DNA from: Macrococcoides equi
GTDB lineage: Bacteria > Bacillota > Bacilli > Staphylococcales > Staphylococcaceae
DNA length: 64,000 nt
Direction: 5' to 3' (one strand)
Assembly: GCF_047425865.1 (NCBI RefSeq)
Contig: NZ_CP179735.1
Translations under genes and position numbers: made by a program
Shown: positions 17,534 through 24,669 of the stretch, piece by piece
How the letters are laid out: the number at the start of each line of letters is the position of its first letter
Position numbering within the stretch: position 1 is the stretch's first letter
The notes under the pieces: model-generated
Seen by the model: the letters and a program-made list of their open reading frames with translations, nothing else
Told to the model about the DNA's origin: nothing
Database searches by the model: none

Positions 17534-18199
17534 ATGCTTTCTTTATTTGTAATGGATGTTTCAGGAAGTACGAAGTTAAATAACAGTGAAAAAATCAGTC
17601 AGATGTTAGAAAAGTTAACCGCGGATATACATAACTGGACAAAAGACCTTTCTTTTTCATATGTAAATTTTAGAATGGGTGATGAATTGTTTTTTGTTTG
17701 TGACAGCGTGTCTGTTACACTCCTTACGAGTTTCTACATTAAATTATTGTGGCCTTTTAAAGCGCAGCCTGTTAAATTTGGAATCTCTGCTAGTCATGAT
17801 CCTTTACCTGAAGGGAATCTTGAACACTGGAATGCGCCTGTCATCAAACAGGCGAGAACGAATTTATCAAAAATCAAGCAATCAGATGTGAGTGACTTCT
17901 TTTTAACTATTAATGGAACAAACGTTGATGTCATCAACAATGTTCTTTATCCTTATTTAACTGAAATTACGAACCAACATTCTGATATGCAAAGAAAAGC
18001 AGTATTATTATCTTATTGTTATACACAGCAAAAGGAAATTGCTGAAACATTAAATAAAAGCATCTCCACAATTTCAGAGCATTTGAAAAAAGGCCATAAA
18101 AAACAATTAACATTGATTGAAGCGGCTTTACAAAATATCGATGAAACAGATGATTTAAAACTTAATATTAACGATACTTTTAAGGAGTATGCAAAATGA
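17534..18199 (+). CDS. SatD-family protein with C-terminal helix-turn-helix
   Basis: 221 residues. The N-terminal domain has FVMDVSGSTKLNNSEK and later FRMGDELFFVCD, matching the DI-GS and GDE motifs of the SatD family, which resembles a nucleotide-cyclase-type fold. The C-terminal TQQKEIAETLNKSISTISEH is a convincing helix-turn-helix. A cytoplasmic sensor/regulator is inferred; no function is established. GGAGG precedes ATG 17534 by 6 nt; the ATG at 17528 is too close. The stop overlaps the start of the next membrane gene, so the two are coupled. The neighbouring femAB is divergent. Confidence 0.75.
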   Translation: MLSLFVMDVSGSTKLNNSEKISQMLEKLTADIHNWTKDLSFSYVNFRMGDELFFVCDSVSVTLLTSFYIKLLWPFKAQPVKFGISASHDPLPEGNLEHWNAPVIKQARTNLSKIKQSDVSDFFLTINGTNVDVINNVLYPYLTEITNQHSDMQRKAVLLSYCYTQQKEIAETLNKSISTISEHLKKGHKKQLTLIEAALQNIDETDDLKLNINDTFKEYAK

Positions 18200-18564
18200 T
18201 GAAATTAACCTTTTTACTCGTTTTTATTGTTTTATTTATACTTTCCGGACCGGCAATTAAATGGATATTAAGTGCTATGAGTGAGACGAAGACGAAGCAA
18301 ACAGATAACGTTGGATTACTGGTGGGGTATATAGAACGGTTACTGATTCTTACATTTATTAGTTTAGGTGAATATACTGCCATCGGTTTAGTGATTGCGA
18401 GTAAGTCCATCTTACGTTTTAATGATCTTAAAGATGACAAACCTAATCATAATCTGGAGAAAATTGATAAAACCAGTGAATACATTTTACTTGGAACGAT
18501 GTTAAGCTTGCTTTTTGGCGTCATACTTGGTTTAGTTTTAAAGAATATTATCCTCATGAAATAA
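18196..18564 (+). CDS. DUF3307-like membrane protein, short form
   Basis: 122 residues with about three membrane segments (2-22, 40-67, 95-118). GLLVGYIERLLILTFISLGE, AIGLVIASKSILRFNDL and SEYILLGTMLSLLFGVILG match the C-terminal half of DUF3307 proteins, which often follow satD genes. Full-length DUF3307 proteins are about 240 residues; the N-terminal half is absent. The ATGA overlap with satD and AAGGAG inside satD indicate translational coupling. A membrane partner of SatD is the natural inference. Confidence 0.7.
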   Translation: MMKLTFLLVFIVLFILSGPAIKWILSAMSETKTKQTDNVGLLVGYIERLLILTFISLGEYTAIGLVIASKSILRFNDLKDDKPNHNLEKIDKTSEYILLGTMLSLLFGVILGLVLKNIILMK

Positions 18565-18588
18565 ACCACGCAAATTTGCGTGGTTTAT
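18561..18588. terminator. Bidirectional terminator, 28-bp perfect palindrome
   Basis: A fully self-complementary palindrome centred on CAAATTTG between the converging DUF3307-like and DJ-1 genes. It is AT-rich at both ends and so usable in both directions. Confidence 0.8.
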
Positions 18589-18590
18589 TA

Positions 18591-19247
18591 TTATAGTACT
18601 TTGACAAATGCCTCTGCAACTTCTTCACTAGACTGAGGATTTTGCCCTGTGACAAACTTATGGTCTGTTACAACGTGTGATGTAAAATCCTTACCAACTA
18701 CAAACCTTGCTCCTTGTTTCTCAAGCTCTGTTTGTAATGCGAAAGGTACTTTATCCTCTAGTTTCATTGCACTTTCTTCTGCATTGGTGAAACCAGTTAA
18801 TTTAACACCATCAATTAAATACTTACCATCTTTTAATTTTGCACCGACAAATGCACTTGGTCCGTGACAAACTGCACCAATTGCACGATCATCTTCTTTA
18901 TAGAATGCTAAGATGTTCTGTAAATCAGGATCATTTGGCAGGTCATACATAGTACCATGCCCCCCTGGAATAAATACGCCATCATAATTTTCAAATACAA
19001 CATCTTTTAATTTAAGAGAATCTCCTAATTTCTTCACGACATCTGCATACGTCTGTGTTTCGTTATTTGCAACTGAATTAGGATCTAGTGAAATAGCTCC
19101 ACCTTTCACTGAAGCAAAGTCAACAGCGATGTTATTTTTCTCAAAAATCTTATACGGTGCGGCTGCTTCTTCTAACCATAGTCCAGTCGGTGTGCCATCA
19201 TTAAACTGATCATGATTTGTGAGTACCATTAATACTTTCTTTGTCAT
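18591..19247 (-). CDS. DJ-1/PfpI superfamily protein, class III Hsp31-like
   Basis: 218 residues of the glutamine amidotransferase-like fold. Cys127 sits in the nucleophile elbow GAVCHGPSA; TPTGLWLEE supplies the conserved Glu, and FIPGGHGTMYDL is the oxyanion region. This layout (MVLTNHDQFNDGTPTGLWLEE type) is that of Hsp31-like glyoxalase III / protein deglycase enzymes that detoxify methylglyoxal; actual activity is unproven. The start at 19247 has AAAGGAC upstream. It is monocistronic. Confidence 0.88.
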   Translation of the reverse strand: MTKKVLMVLTNHDQFNDGTPTGLWLEEAAAPYKIFEKNNIAVDFASVKGGAISLDPNSVANNETQTYADVVKKLGDSLKLKDVVFENYDGVFIPGGHGTMYDLPNDPDLQNILAFYKEDDRAIGAVCHGPSAFVGAKLKDGKYLIDGVKLTGFTNAEESAMKLEDKVPFALQTELEKQGARFVVGKDFTSHVVTDHKFVTGQNPQSSEEVAEAFVKVL

Positions 19248-19353
19248 AATTAACACGTCCTTTCTCTATAGTAACCACATTATAACGAAAAAGGACGTGT
19301 GTCTCAAAATATTCAGCTTATAAAATTCAGAAAATTCTCTTAACGCTATTATT

Positions 19354-20397
19354 TTATTCTATAACATCACTTAATACATAATGATAAATCAGTTTCTCTG
19401 TATTTTCTAAAGATGACTGGTGCGTACGTTCCATTGCATGACTAGATTCAATACCTGCCCCAAATAAACCATGTTTAACATCATAACCCGCATGCATTGC
19501 CGCACTCGCATCACTACCGTAATACGGATAAATATCAACTTTATAATCAATCTCGTTATCTTTACACAACTGTGCTAAATGCTGTTTCAGTTGATAATGA
19601 TAAGGACCTGAACTATCTTTCGCACAAATAGATACTGTATATTCATCTGAAGTCTGACCGTCACCTAAAGCACCCATATCAACAGCGATATATTCTACAA
19701 CCTGTTCTGGGACATTAGAGTTCCCGCCGTAACCAATCTCTTCGTTATTTGAGAAATAGAAATGTGTCGTATGTGGTAATTCAATATCTTCATCCTTTAA
19801 ATGACGTAACAACTGAATCAGCATTGCTGCACTTGCTTTATCATCTAAATGACGAGACTTTATAAATCCTGAATCTGTAATTTCACATCGTGGATTAAAT
19901 GTAATGAAATCACCTACTGAAATACCTAGCTTTTCAGTATCTTCTTTAGATTTTACTACCTCGTCGATTCTTACTTCCATATGGTCATCATCTCGTTTAA
20001 TATCGCCGGCATTACGATAAACATGTACGCTTGTTTCATGTAAGCAAATCGTACCAGTGTAAACCTTATCCGCCGTATGAATCTCACAGTACTCCCCTTC
20101 TACTGCATTCCATCTGAAACCACCAACCATCGATAGACGTAAACGACCACTTGGTAGTATTTCTTTTACCATCGCACCTAATGTATCAACGTGTGCTGTT
20201 AAATATTTATGACGACTATCATCTTTACCAGGAACAGTGATTAATACCCCGCCTTTATTAGTCTTCTGAACCTTGTAACCACTATCTTCTAAAGTTTCAG
20301 TCACATAAGCAATTGCTTTAAAAGCAAAGCCGGACGGACCTGGAATATTAACTAAACGCTCAATCTCCTGCATCGTTTTCTTTACATCTGGATACAT
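19354..20397 (-). CDS. M42-family zinc aminopeptidase
   Basis: 347-residue M42 metallopeptidase related to glutamyl aminopeptidase/PepA and FrvX. It has LTAHVDTLGAMV (first metal His/Asp), SRHLDDKASAAML (bridging Asp), FYFSNNEEIGYGGN (catalytic Glu pair), VDMGALGDGQTSDEYTVSIC and the final metal His in SSHAMERTH. A cytosolic role in peptide trimming is expected. The ATG follows GGGGAATCG. It is a single gene with no partner in the same direction. Confidence 0.92.
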   Translation of the reverse strand: MYPDVKKTMQEIERLVNIPGPSGFAFKAIAYVTETLEDSGYKVQKTNKGGVLITVPGKDDSRHKYLTAHVDTLGAMVKEILPSGRLRLSMVGGFRWNAVEGEYCEIHTADKVYTGTICLHETSVHVYRNAGDIKRDDDHMEVRIDEVVKSKEDTEKLGISVGDFITFNPRCEITDSGFIKSRHLDDKASAAMLIQLLRHLKDEDIELPHTTHFYFSNNEEIGYGGNSNVPEQVVEYIAVDMGALGDGQTSDEYTVSICAKDSSGPYHYQLKQHLAQLCKDNEIDYKVDIYPYYGSDASAAMHAGYDVKHGLFGAGIESSHAMERTHQSSLENTEKLIYHYVLSDVIE

Positions 20398-20459
20398 ATC
20401 GATTCCCCTTTTCTAATTGACTGATAATTTAATCTTATCGAATAATGCAAGAGAGTACA

Positions 20460-20975
20460 ATGGTAATTATGATGTTTCCGTTTGTATTAATTTCTAATAA
20501 AGAGATTTATTCAGAAACTTTCAGTATCGCAGAAAATAATGACTTACAAACTTTACTAAAAGCATTTGATCAATATTATGGTTATCGTGCATATCTAGAT
20601 GAAGTGGAGTTGATTTGTATTCCTAAACTAAAACAGTCAGATTATACAATTGATGTCAATGAGTCTTCAAATGCTGTGAATCATATTCAAGTCACTGATG
20701 GATTTTATTATGTATTGTCACTCCGTCAAAATACATTAACAGCAACTCAAAAAGCAACGATACATCACTTGTTACAGCAATCTGTGCATCACATCGATGA
20801 TCCTCATACAAGTACGAATACGGCATATATCCTTGAAGAACAAGCACTTACAATGAATTCATCTAAACATTTAGAGGCGTCATTCTCAATCACTATCATC
20901 TATCCAAGTTATATTGAAAAAAGATGCTTCAAATCAAGCGATATTTACATCAATTTGATATTGAAGCGGTCTTAA
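20460..20975 (+). CDS. Unknown protein, N-terminal part of a frameshifted gene
   Basis: About 171 residues beginning MVIMMFPFVLISNKEIYSET; the frame is open from 20445, and 20460 has a weak AAGAGAG site. No family recognised. After YPSYIEK the frame passes a run of six A (20905-20915 region) and ends in an unlikely tail (RCFKSSDIYINLILKRS). The next frame, from 20924, carries on a protein of the same composition, so the two pieces probably form one gene of about 265 residues broken by loss of one A. Left: divergent M42 peptidase. Right: converging ABC-F gene. Confidence 0.55.
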   Translation: MVIMMFPFVLISNKEIYSETFSIAENNDLQTLLKAFDQYYGYRAYLDEVELICIPKLKQSDYTIDVNESSNAVNHIQVTDGFYYVLSLRQNTLTATQKATIHHLLQQSVHHIDDPHTSTNTAYILEEQALTMNSSKHLEASFSITIIYPSYIEKRCFKSSDIYINLILKRS

Positions 20976-21256
20976 AACCTATCGATATTATGACATCATT
21001 CAATAGTGAAATCACAATGGATGGAGATATATATATACATGGGATGTTCTTCAATGAATCTGATACATTTGAATACTTCACGCTACTCTATCAAAATAAA
21101 ACATTGCATTATCATCTTTCAAATCAATTTGATGCGTTAAATGCGTATTATCACCAATATCTCTCTTCAGACACGACACATTGGGATGACATGAACCATA
21201 CAATAAATAAACACCTATTTGATGCACATCTCCTCTACCCTTCTTTAATATCGTAA
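20924..21256 (+). CDS. Unknown protein, C-terminal part of the frameshifted gene
   Basis: 110 residues: MLQIKRYLHQFDIEAVLKPI at the start, FEYFTLLYQNKTLHYHLSNQ in the middle, HLLYPSLIS at the end. It has no ribosome binding site of its own and lies in the -1 frame relative to the upstream piece, overlapping it by 52 bp. It reads as the natural continuation after YPSYIEK, with one extra A giving EKKMLQIKRY. No family recognised. It may be a dead gene, a phase-variable gene, or one rescued by slippage on the A-run. Confidence 0.5.
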   Translation: MLQIKRYLHQFDIEAVLKPIDIMTSFNSEITMDGDIYIHGMFFNESDTFEYFTLLYQNKTLHYHLSNQFDALNAYYHQYLSSDTTHWDDMNHTINKHLFDAHLLYPSLIS

Positions 21257-21343
21257 GAGAAGTACAAGTGCCGAAGAAAATCCATAATGCACATGTAACA
21301 TCAAGTGGATTTTCTAACTTTGCGGAGTTGGTGGTTAAACAGT

Positions 21344-21374
21344 AAAAAACTTTCAGAAGACTGAAAGTTTTTTT
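21344..21374. terminator. Bidirectional terminator
   Basis: Stem AAAAAACTTTCAG/CTGAAAGTTTTTTT with a 4-nt AAGA loop. A and T tracts at both ends serve the converging frameshifted gene and the ABC-F gene. Confidence 0.88.
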
Positions 21375-21390
21375 ATTTACTCAAATTTAT

Positions 21391-22911
21391 TTAATTTTTT
21401 AGTTGTTCGATTTCCTCTTTTAGTTTGATGACATCCTGCATATCTACTTCAGGATTGAGTATCATTTGCTCTAATTTATATTCTAATAGCTGTATGTTGC
21501 TATTCTCTGTCGTTTGATACGTTCTCTGCTTCGTTTCGTCTAATAATTTTTGTTGTTTTATGACGTATTTCGTTTTTGTAGTATTATCAATAAACTGTTC
21601 ATCGTGAGAAATTATTATAAAACTACCAGGGTAATCTTTTAGAAACTTCTCCAGTGCTTCTAACATTACAATATCAAGAAAATTTGTCGGTTCATCTAGG
21701 ATTAATATGTCATAGTCACCGAGCAACAATTTTATGATTTGTAATCTGACACGCTCACCACCGGAAAGATACTTGATTTCCCGGTTTAATCTTGAATATT
21801 CAAAACCTAATTCAGCCAGTATATTTCTTATGAGTATGTCATCTTGCATAGAAGTATTTTGTACATTTTCAAATATACTTTTTTGTTCGTCTAATGTCGT
21901 TAAGTTTTGTGCAAAATACCCTATTTTTATATTCGGATTATAATAACCATCTACTTGTTGCGCTATTAATTGCTTGATAAAAGTTGTTTTACCACTTCCG
22001 TTTGCGCCAGTTATTGCAATTTTATCCCCCTGAACGACTTTGAAGTTTCCAGCATTAAATAAAAGAACATTTTTAATGCGAATATCGAAATTTTCTATAT
22101 TGATTAATGTTGCACCTGTATTTTTCAATTTTCCGATTGCTTTAATCTTATATTGCTTTTCTGTAATAGGTTTCTCCACTTTTTCCATTTGTTCTATACG
22201 TTTTTGTAGTACCTTACTTGATTTGGCGATTGCTTTTTCCTGACTGTCATATGCACCCATTCTGGAGTTTACTTTATAGTCAGAGATACTAACGTTTTTC
22301 TTTCTCTTTTTAAAGCTTTTGGCCTGTTTATTTCTTTCGATGGATTCCTGCTGTAGCTGATTAATTTTCTTATGATACTGTTCATATTCTTTTACATGCT
22401 GCGCGTATTTACTTTCTTTCTGCTCAGCGTAATCATCATAGTTACCTACGTATACATTTAACTTTGATTCATTTATTTCTAAGATTTTATTTACTGTGTT
22501 ATTGAGCAATGCCCTGTCGTGGCTGACAATGATCATCGTACCTCTATATTGATCGATTTGGTTTTCTAGCCATTTAATATTGTTTGTATCCAAGTTAGTA
22601 GATGGTTCATCGAGTAATAATAATGCATTATTGCTGTTAAAGGCATCAAGCAAGTAACGTTTTGTCTGTTCTCCACCTGACTCGTTTGTTAATTCTTTTA
22701 ATTGAGGCACGTATTGTGTCATGAATGGATTTGTTATTGTGCCTGTATAATCATTGTCTATTTCAGCGATTATTTTAAGTAAAGTAGATTTACCACAACC
22801 ATTCTTACCGATTAAGCCAATCTTTTCTCCTTGGTTAATCTTTAGTTGTTCTATTTCAAATAAAGTAGTATCTTTAGCCTGTTTACGAATATTGTTGAAT
22901 TGTAGCATCAT
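21391..22911 (-). CDS. Vga/Msr-like ABC-F ribosomal protection protein
   Basis: 506 residues, two NBDs, no membrane segment. NBD1 is short, with LIGKNGCGKSTLLKI, the signature NESGGEQTKR directly after VPQLKEL, and LLLDEPSTNLDTNNI. This compact NBD1 is characteristic of the Vga/Msr group. A Lys/Gln-rich linker (about 195-270) with KSFKKRKKNVSISDYK is the antibiotic-resistance-domain region. NBD2 has ITGANGSGKTTFIKQ, YLSGGERVRLQ and LILDEPTNFLDI, followed by a C-terminal extension as in Vga. A role in protecting ribosomes from pleuromutilin, lincosamide or streptogramin A drugs is inferred, not shown. ATG 22911 has AGAGGA upstream; a regulatory leader precedes it. Confidence 0.82.
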   Translation of the reverse strand: MMLQFNNIRKQAKDTTLFEIEQLKINQGEKIGLIGKNGCGKSTLLKIIAEIDNDYTGTITNPFMTQYVPQLKELTNESGGEQTKRYLLDAFNSNNALLLLDEPSTNLDTNNIKWLENQIDQYRGTMIIVSHDRALLNNTVNKILEINESKLNVYVGNYDDYAEQKESKYAQHVKEYEQYHKKINQLQQESIERNKQAKSFKKRKKNVSISDYKVNSRMGAYDSQEKAIAKSSKVLQKRIEQMEKVEKPITEKQYKIKAIGKLKNTGATLINIENFDIRIKNVLLFNAGNFKVVQGDKIAITGANGSGKTTFIKQLIAQQVDGYYNPNIKIGYFAQNLTTLDEQKSIFENVQNTSMQDDILIRNILAELGFEYSRLNREIKYLSGGERVRLQIIKLLLGDYDILILDEPTNFLDIVMLEALEKFLKDYPGSFIIISHDEQFIDNTTKTKYVIKQQKLLDETKQRTYQTTENSNIQLLEYKLEQMILNPEVDMQDVIKLKEEIEQLKN

Positions 22912-22946
22912 GTCATTCTTCCTCTCATTTTTTAATATATGAAAGT

Positions 22947-23025
22947 CCAAATGATGATATTAAAAAAGGGCATAGTCATCCTATACATCACAAATTATAA
23001 TATTATATTCAATATCATCATTTGG
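22947..23025 (-). promoter_or_regulatory. Leader RNA attenuator: long inverted repeat with internal terminator
   Basis: A perfect 15-bp inverted repeat (arms 22947-22961 and 23011-23025, CCAAATGATGATATT and complement) encloses a 49-nt loop. In that loop a small hairpin GTATAG-GATGA-CTATGC is followed by CCT6 (22962-22986, minus strand), a weak intrinsic terminator. The T-tract abuts one long arm. Mutually dependent structures between a uORF and an ABC-F gene suggest translation-dependent attenuation. Confidence 0.6.
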
Positions 23026-23027
23026 TG

Positions 23028-23042
23028 TTATAGAATTACCAT
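23028..23042 (-). CDS. Leader peptide uORF MVIL of the ABC-F gene
   Basis: Minus strand ATG GTA ATT CTA TAA. A ribosome binding site, GAGGTAAAGG, lies just upstream (23043-23054) about 26 nt after the predicted transcription start. Very short hydrophobic leader peptides are known upstream of erm and several ABC-F resistance genes, where antibiotic stalling changes RNA folding. Function here is inferred from position, ribosome binding site and the structures that follow. Confidence 0.5.
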   Translation of the reverse strand: MVIL

Positions 23043-23073
23043 GACCTTTACCTCGTTATCTGAGAATGGTGTA

Positions 23074-23102
23074 ATTATACCATATGAATATTTAGTTGTA
23101 AA
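23074..23102 (-). promoter_or_regulatory. Strong promoter of the ABC-F leader
   Basis: Minus strand -35 TTTACA (23097-23102), 17-bp spacer, -10 TATAAT (23074-23079) preceded by TGG (extended -10). It gives a leader of roughly 155 nt before the ABC-F start codon. Confidence 0.82.
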
Positions 23103-23162
23103 AAAAGTCTATCCAGTTGAGGTGATTACGATTATACATAATTACGATTATGTTAATTGTAA

Positions 23163-24425
23163 TTATGCCCTGTGACCAGCGATTAATCCATTCCGTCTTA
23201 AAGCTGTTCCTTGCTCTGTATATGATACTGCACGGAGCACACTATTCTTACCAAATCTGACTTTCAACTGATCAACAGTCTTTTCTAATCTTTCCTTTTT
23301 TGCACGTTCAAATTCATCGACAAAGAGTGATAACTGACGATCTTCCTCACGTATAAAATTGGTTAAAGAGATATTCACCGTTCTGTACATGCGCGTCTTA
23401 TCACATAACTGCATCATATACCCCCAAACAACCTGAAAAATATCTGCGGTTAAATTCGTACCTTCTGATAAGGTATAGCTTTTATTTACTTGACCTTCAT
23501 CACTATAAGTGACAGTAAAAGAAATTGTACGTGCAATCATATTCTCAGCACGGAGTCTAAATGTTACTTCTTCAACATGTTCTAACACGACAGCACGTAG
23601 TTCATCGAATCGGTAATCGCGCATTAAAATCTGACTCTTATTAATAGAAGGTTTGTAGATATGGTGCTTCTCCCGAATTAAGCTTGAATCAATACCATTT
23701 GCATGAAGATGCAGATCAACACCGATAATTCCAAAATCACGCTTTAAATAGTGATGCGGATAATTAGCCAGCTGACCAATCGTGAAAATCCCCTTTTGAT
23801 TGAGCTTCTTTTCTGTTCTGCGATTAATGCCCCAAAATTTACTCAGTGGCTCAATCGACCACATTTTTTCAGGTACATCTTCATAATGCCATTCTGCAAT
23901 CCCATCTGGCTGCTTCTTCGCTTCCATATCGAGTGCAATCTTACTGAGTAAGACGTTATCCCCTATGCCAACAGCACATTGAATTTGGGTCTTATCATAA
24001 ATCTCATTCTTAATCTTCAAAGCAAGTTTATAAGGTGACTCGGCATATAAACGATAACTCTTTGTAACATCCATAAAAAATTCATCAATACTATATTGAT
24101 GATAATCTTCCGGCGCAACATATTGGAGTGAAATTTCAGCAATCTTACTCGCTACTTTAAGATAAGTGTTCATAGATGGATTGATAATGTAAATATCTGA
24201 ACGATGTGGAATTTCAAATAAACGAGACCCAGTTTTAATACCCATGGCTTTCAGTGATGGTGTGGCAGCAAGTACAACCGAACCTTGACGTTTCGTATCA
24301 GCGACAACAGCGAGCTTTGTTGTCATAGGATCAAGTCCTTTCATGATGCAGGACACACTCGCAAAGAAACTCTTCTGGTCGACGCAGAGGACATTTCTCT
24401 TCTCGCATAGACTGTAATCATACAT
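23163..24425 (-). CDS. Y-family DNA polymerase, UvrX/UmuC-like
   Basis: 420-residue translesion polymerase. Catalytic motifs: VLCVDQKSFFASVSC (first metal Asp) and YSIDEFFMDVT (SIDE motif). VGIGDNVLLSKIALDMEAKK and FWGINRRTEKKLNQKGI (helix-hairpin-helix) follow, and the little-finger domain occupies about 240-360. RQLSLFVDEFER near the end matches the beta-clamp binding motif (QLSLF). This is the UvrX/YqjW type seen in the S. aureus SOS regulon. The start at 24425 has AGAGGG 8 nt upstream. Two LexA boxes and a promoter lie directly upstream, so DNA damage control is well supported. Confidence 0.92.
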   Translation of the reverse strand: MYDYSLCEKRNVLCVDQKSFFASVSCIMKGLDPMTTKLAVVADTKRQGSVVLAATPSLKAMGIKTGSRLFEIPHRSDIYIINPSMNTYLKVASKIAEISLQYVAPEDYHQYSIDEFFMDVTKSYRLYAESPYKLALKIKNEIYDKTQIQCAVGIGDNVLLSKIALDMEAKKQPDGIAEWHYEDVPEKMWSIEPLSKFWGINRRTEKKLNQKGIFTIGQLANYPHHYLKRDFGIIGVDLHLHANGIDSSLIREKHHIYKPSINKSQILMRDYRFDELRAVVLEHVEEVTFRLRAENMIARTISFTVTYSDEGQVNKSYTLSEGTNLTADIFQVVWGYMMQLCDKTRMYRTVNISLTNFIREEDRQLSLFVDEFERAKKERLEKTVDQLKVRFGKNSVLRAVSYTEQGTALRRNGLIAGHRA

Positions 24426-24461
24426 AGTAAGCACCCTCTTATAATCTTTGATGATATATTT

Positions 24462-24490
24462 ATGATAACAGAACATACGTTCTATTTCAA
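24462..24490 (-). promoter_or_regulatory. SOS promoter with LexA box in the spacer
   Basis: Minus strand -35 TTGAAA (24485-24490), 17-bp spacer, -10 TATCAT (24462-24467). The spacer contains GAACGTATGTTC (24471-24482; palindrome read as GAACATACGTTC on plus), an exact match to the Gram-positive LexA core GAACRNRYGTTC. Confidence 0.85.
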
Positions 24491-24498
24491 CAAAAACA

Positions 24499-24510
24499 GA
24501 ACGTATGTTC
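24499..24510. promoter_or_regulatory. Second LexA box
   Basis: GAACGTATGTTC, an exact match to GAACRNRYGTTC, centred 28 bp from the first box and just upstream of the -35. Two boxes imply tight LexA repression of the polymerase gene. Confidence 0.85.
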
Positions 24511-24541
24511 TGTTTAAGGTTGTAAAAATACGATAAATAAA

Positions 24542-24574
24542 CGGCTAATATGGACTGTCACTCCATATTAGCCG
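24542..24574. repeat. Hairpin repeat, copy 1
   Basis: 13-bp perfect stem CGGCTAATATGGA/TCCATATTAGCCG with a 7-nt loop. It is nearly identical to the copy at 24605-24637; the one stem difference (A-T to G-C) is compensated on both sides. On the minus strand TTTATTTA follows, so it could act as a second terminator for the gene ending at 24670. Confidence 0.8.
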
Positions 24575-24604
24575 CAAAAAATCATAAAAACTTGCAAAAA
24601 AGTT

Positions 24605-24637
24605 CGGCTAATGTGGAGTGTGATTCCACATTAGCCG
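24605..24637. repeat. Hairpin repeat, copy 2 (terminator-like)
   Basis: 13-bp perfect stem CGGCTAATGTGGA/TCCACATTAGCCG, 7-nt loop. On the minus strand AACTTTTTTG follows, so it fits an intrinsic terminator for the DUF1648 gene. Copies 1 and 2 are spaced 63 bp. Confidence 0.8.
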
Positions 24638-24669
24638 GAAAATTTGAAGTTAACTACAAATACACTTCA

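Noticed and set aside
20905..20930. A AAA AAG slippery heptamer for programmed -1 frameshifting
   Set aside because: The A6-G run is not in the X XXY YYZ frame relative to the upstream ORF, and no clear stimulatory stem or upstream Shine-Dalgarno was found. Simple loss of one A is more economical, though slippage is not excluded.
21276..21314. GAAAATCCA/TGGATTTTC inverted repeat after the frameshifted gene, as a small RNA
   Set aside because: Only 9-bp arms around a 21-nt loop, with no promoter seen; too weak to call.
24542..24637. Twin hairpins considered as a minimal CRISPR
   Set aside because: Only two palindromic units, no uniform spacers, no cas genes; they are better read as terminators or an intergenic repeat.
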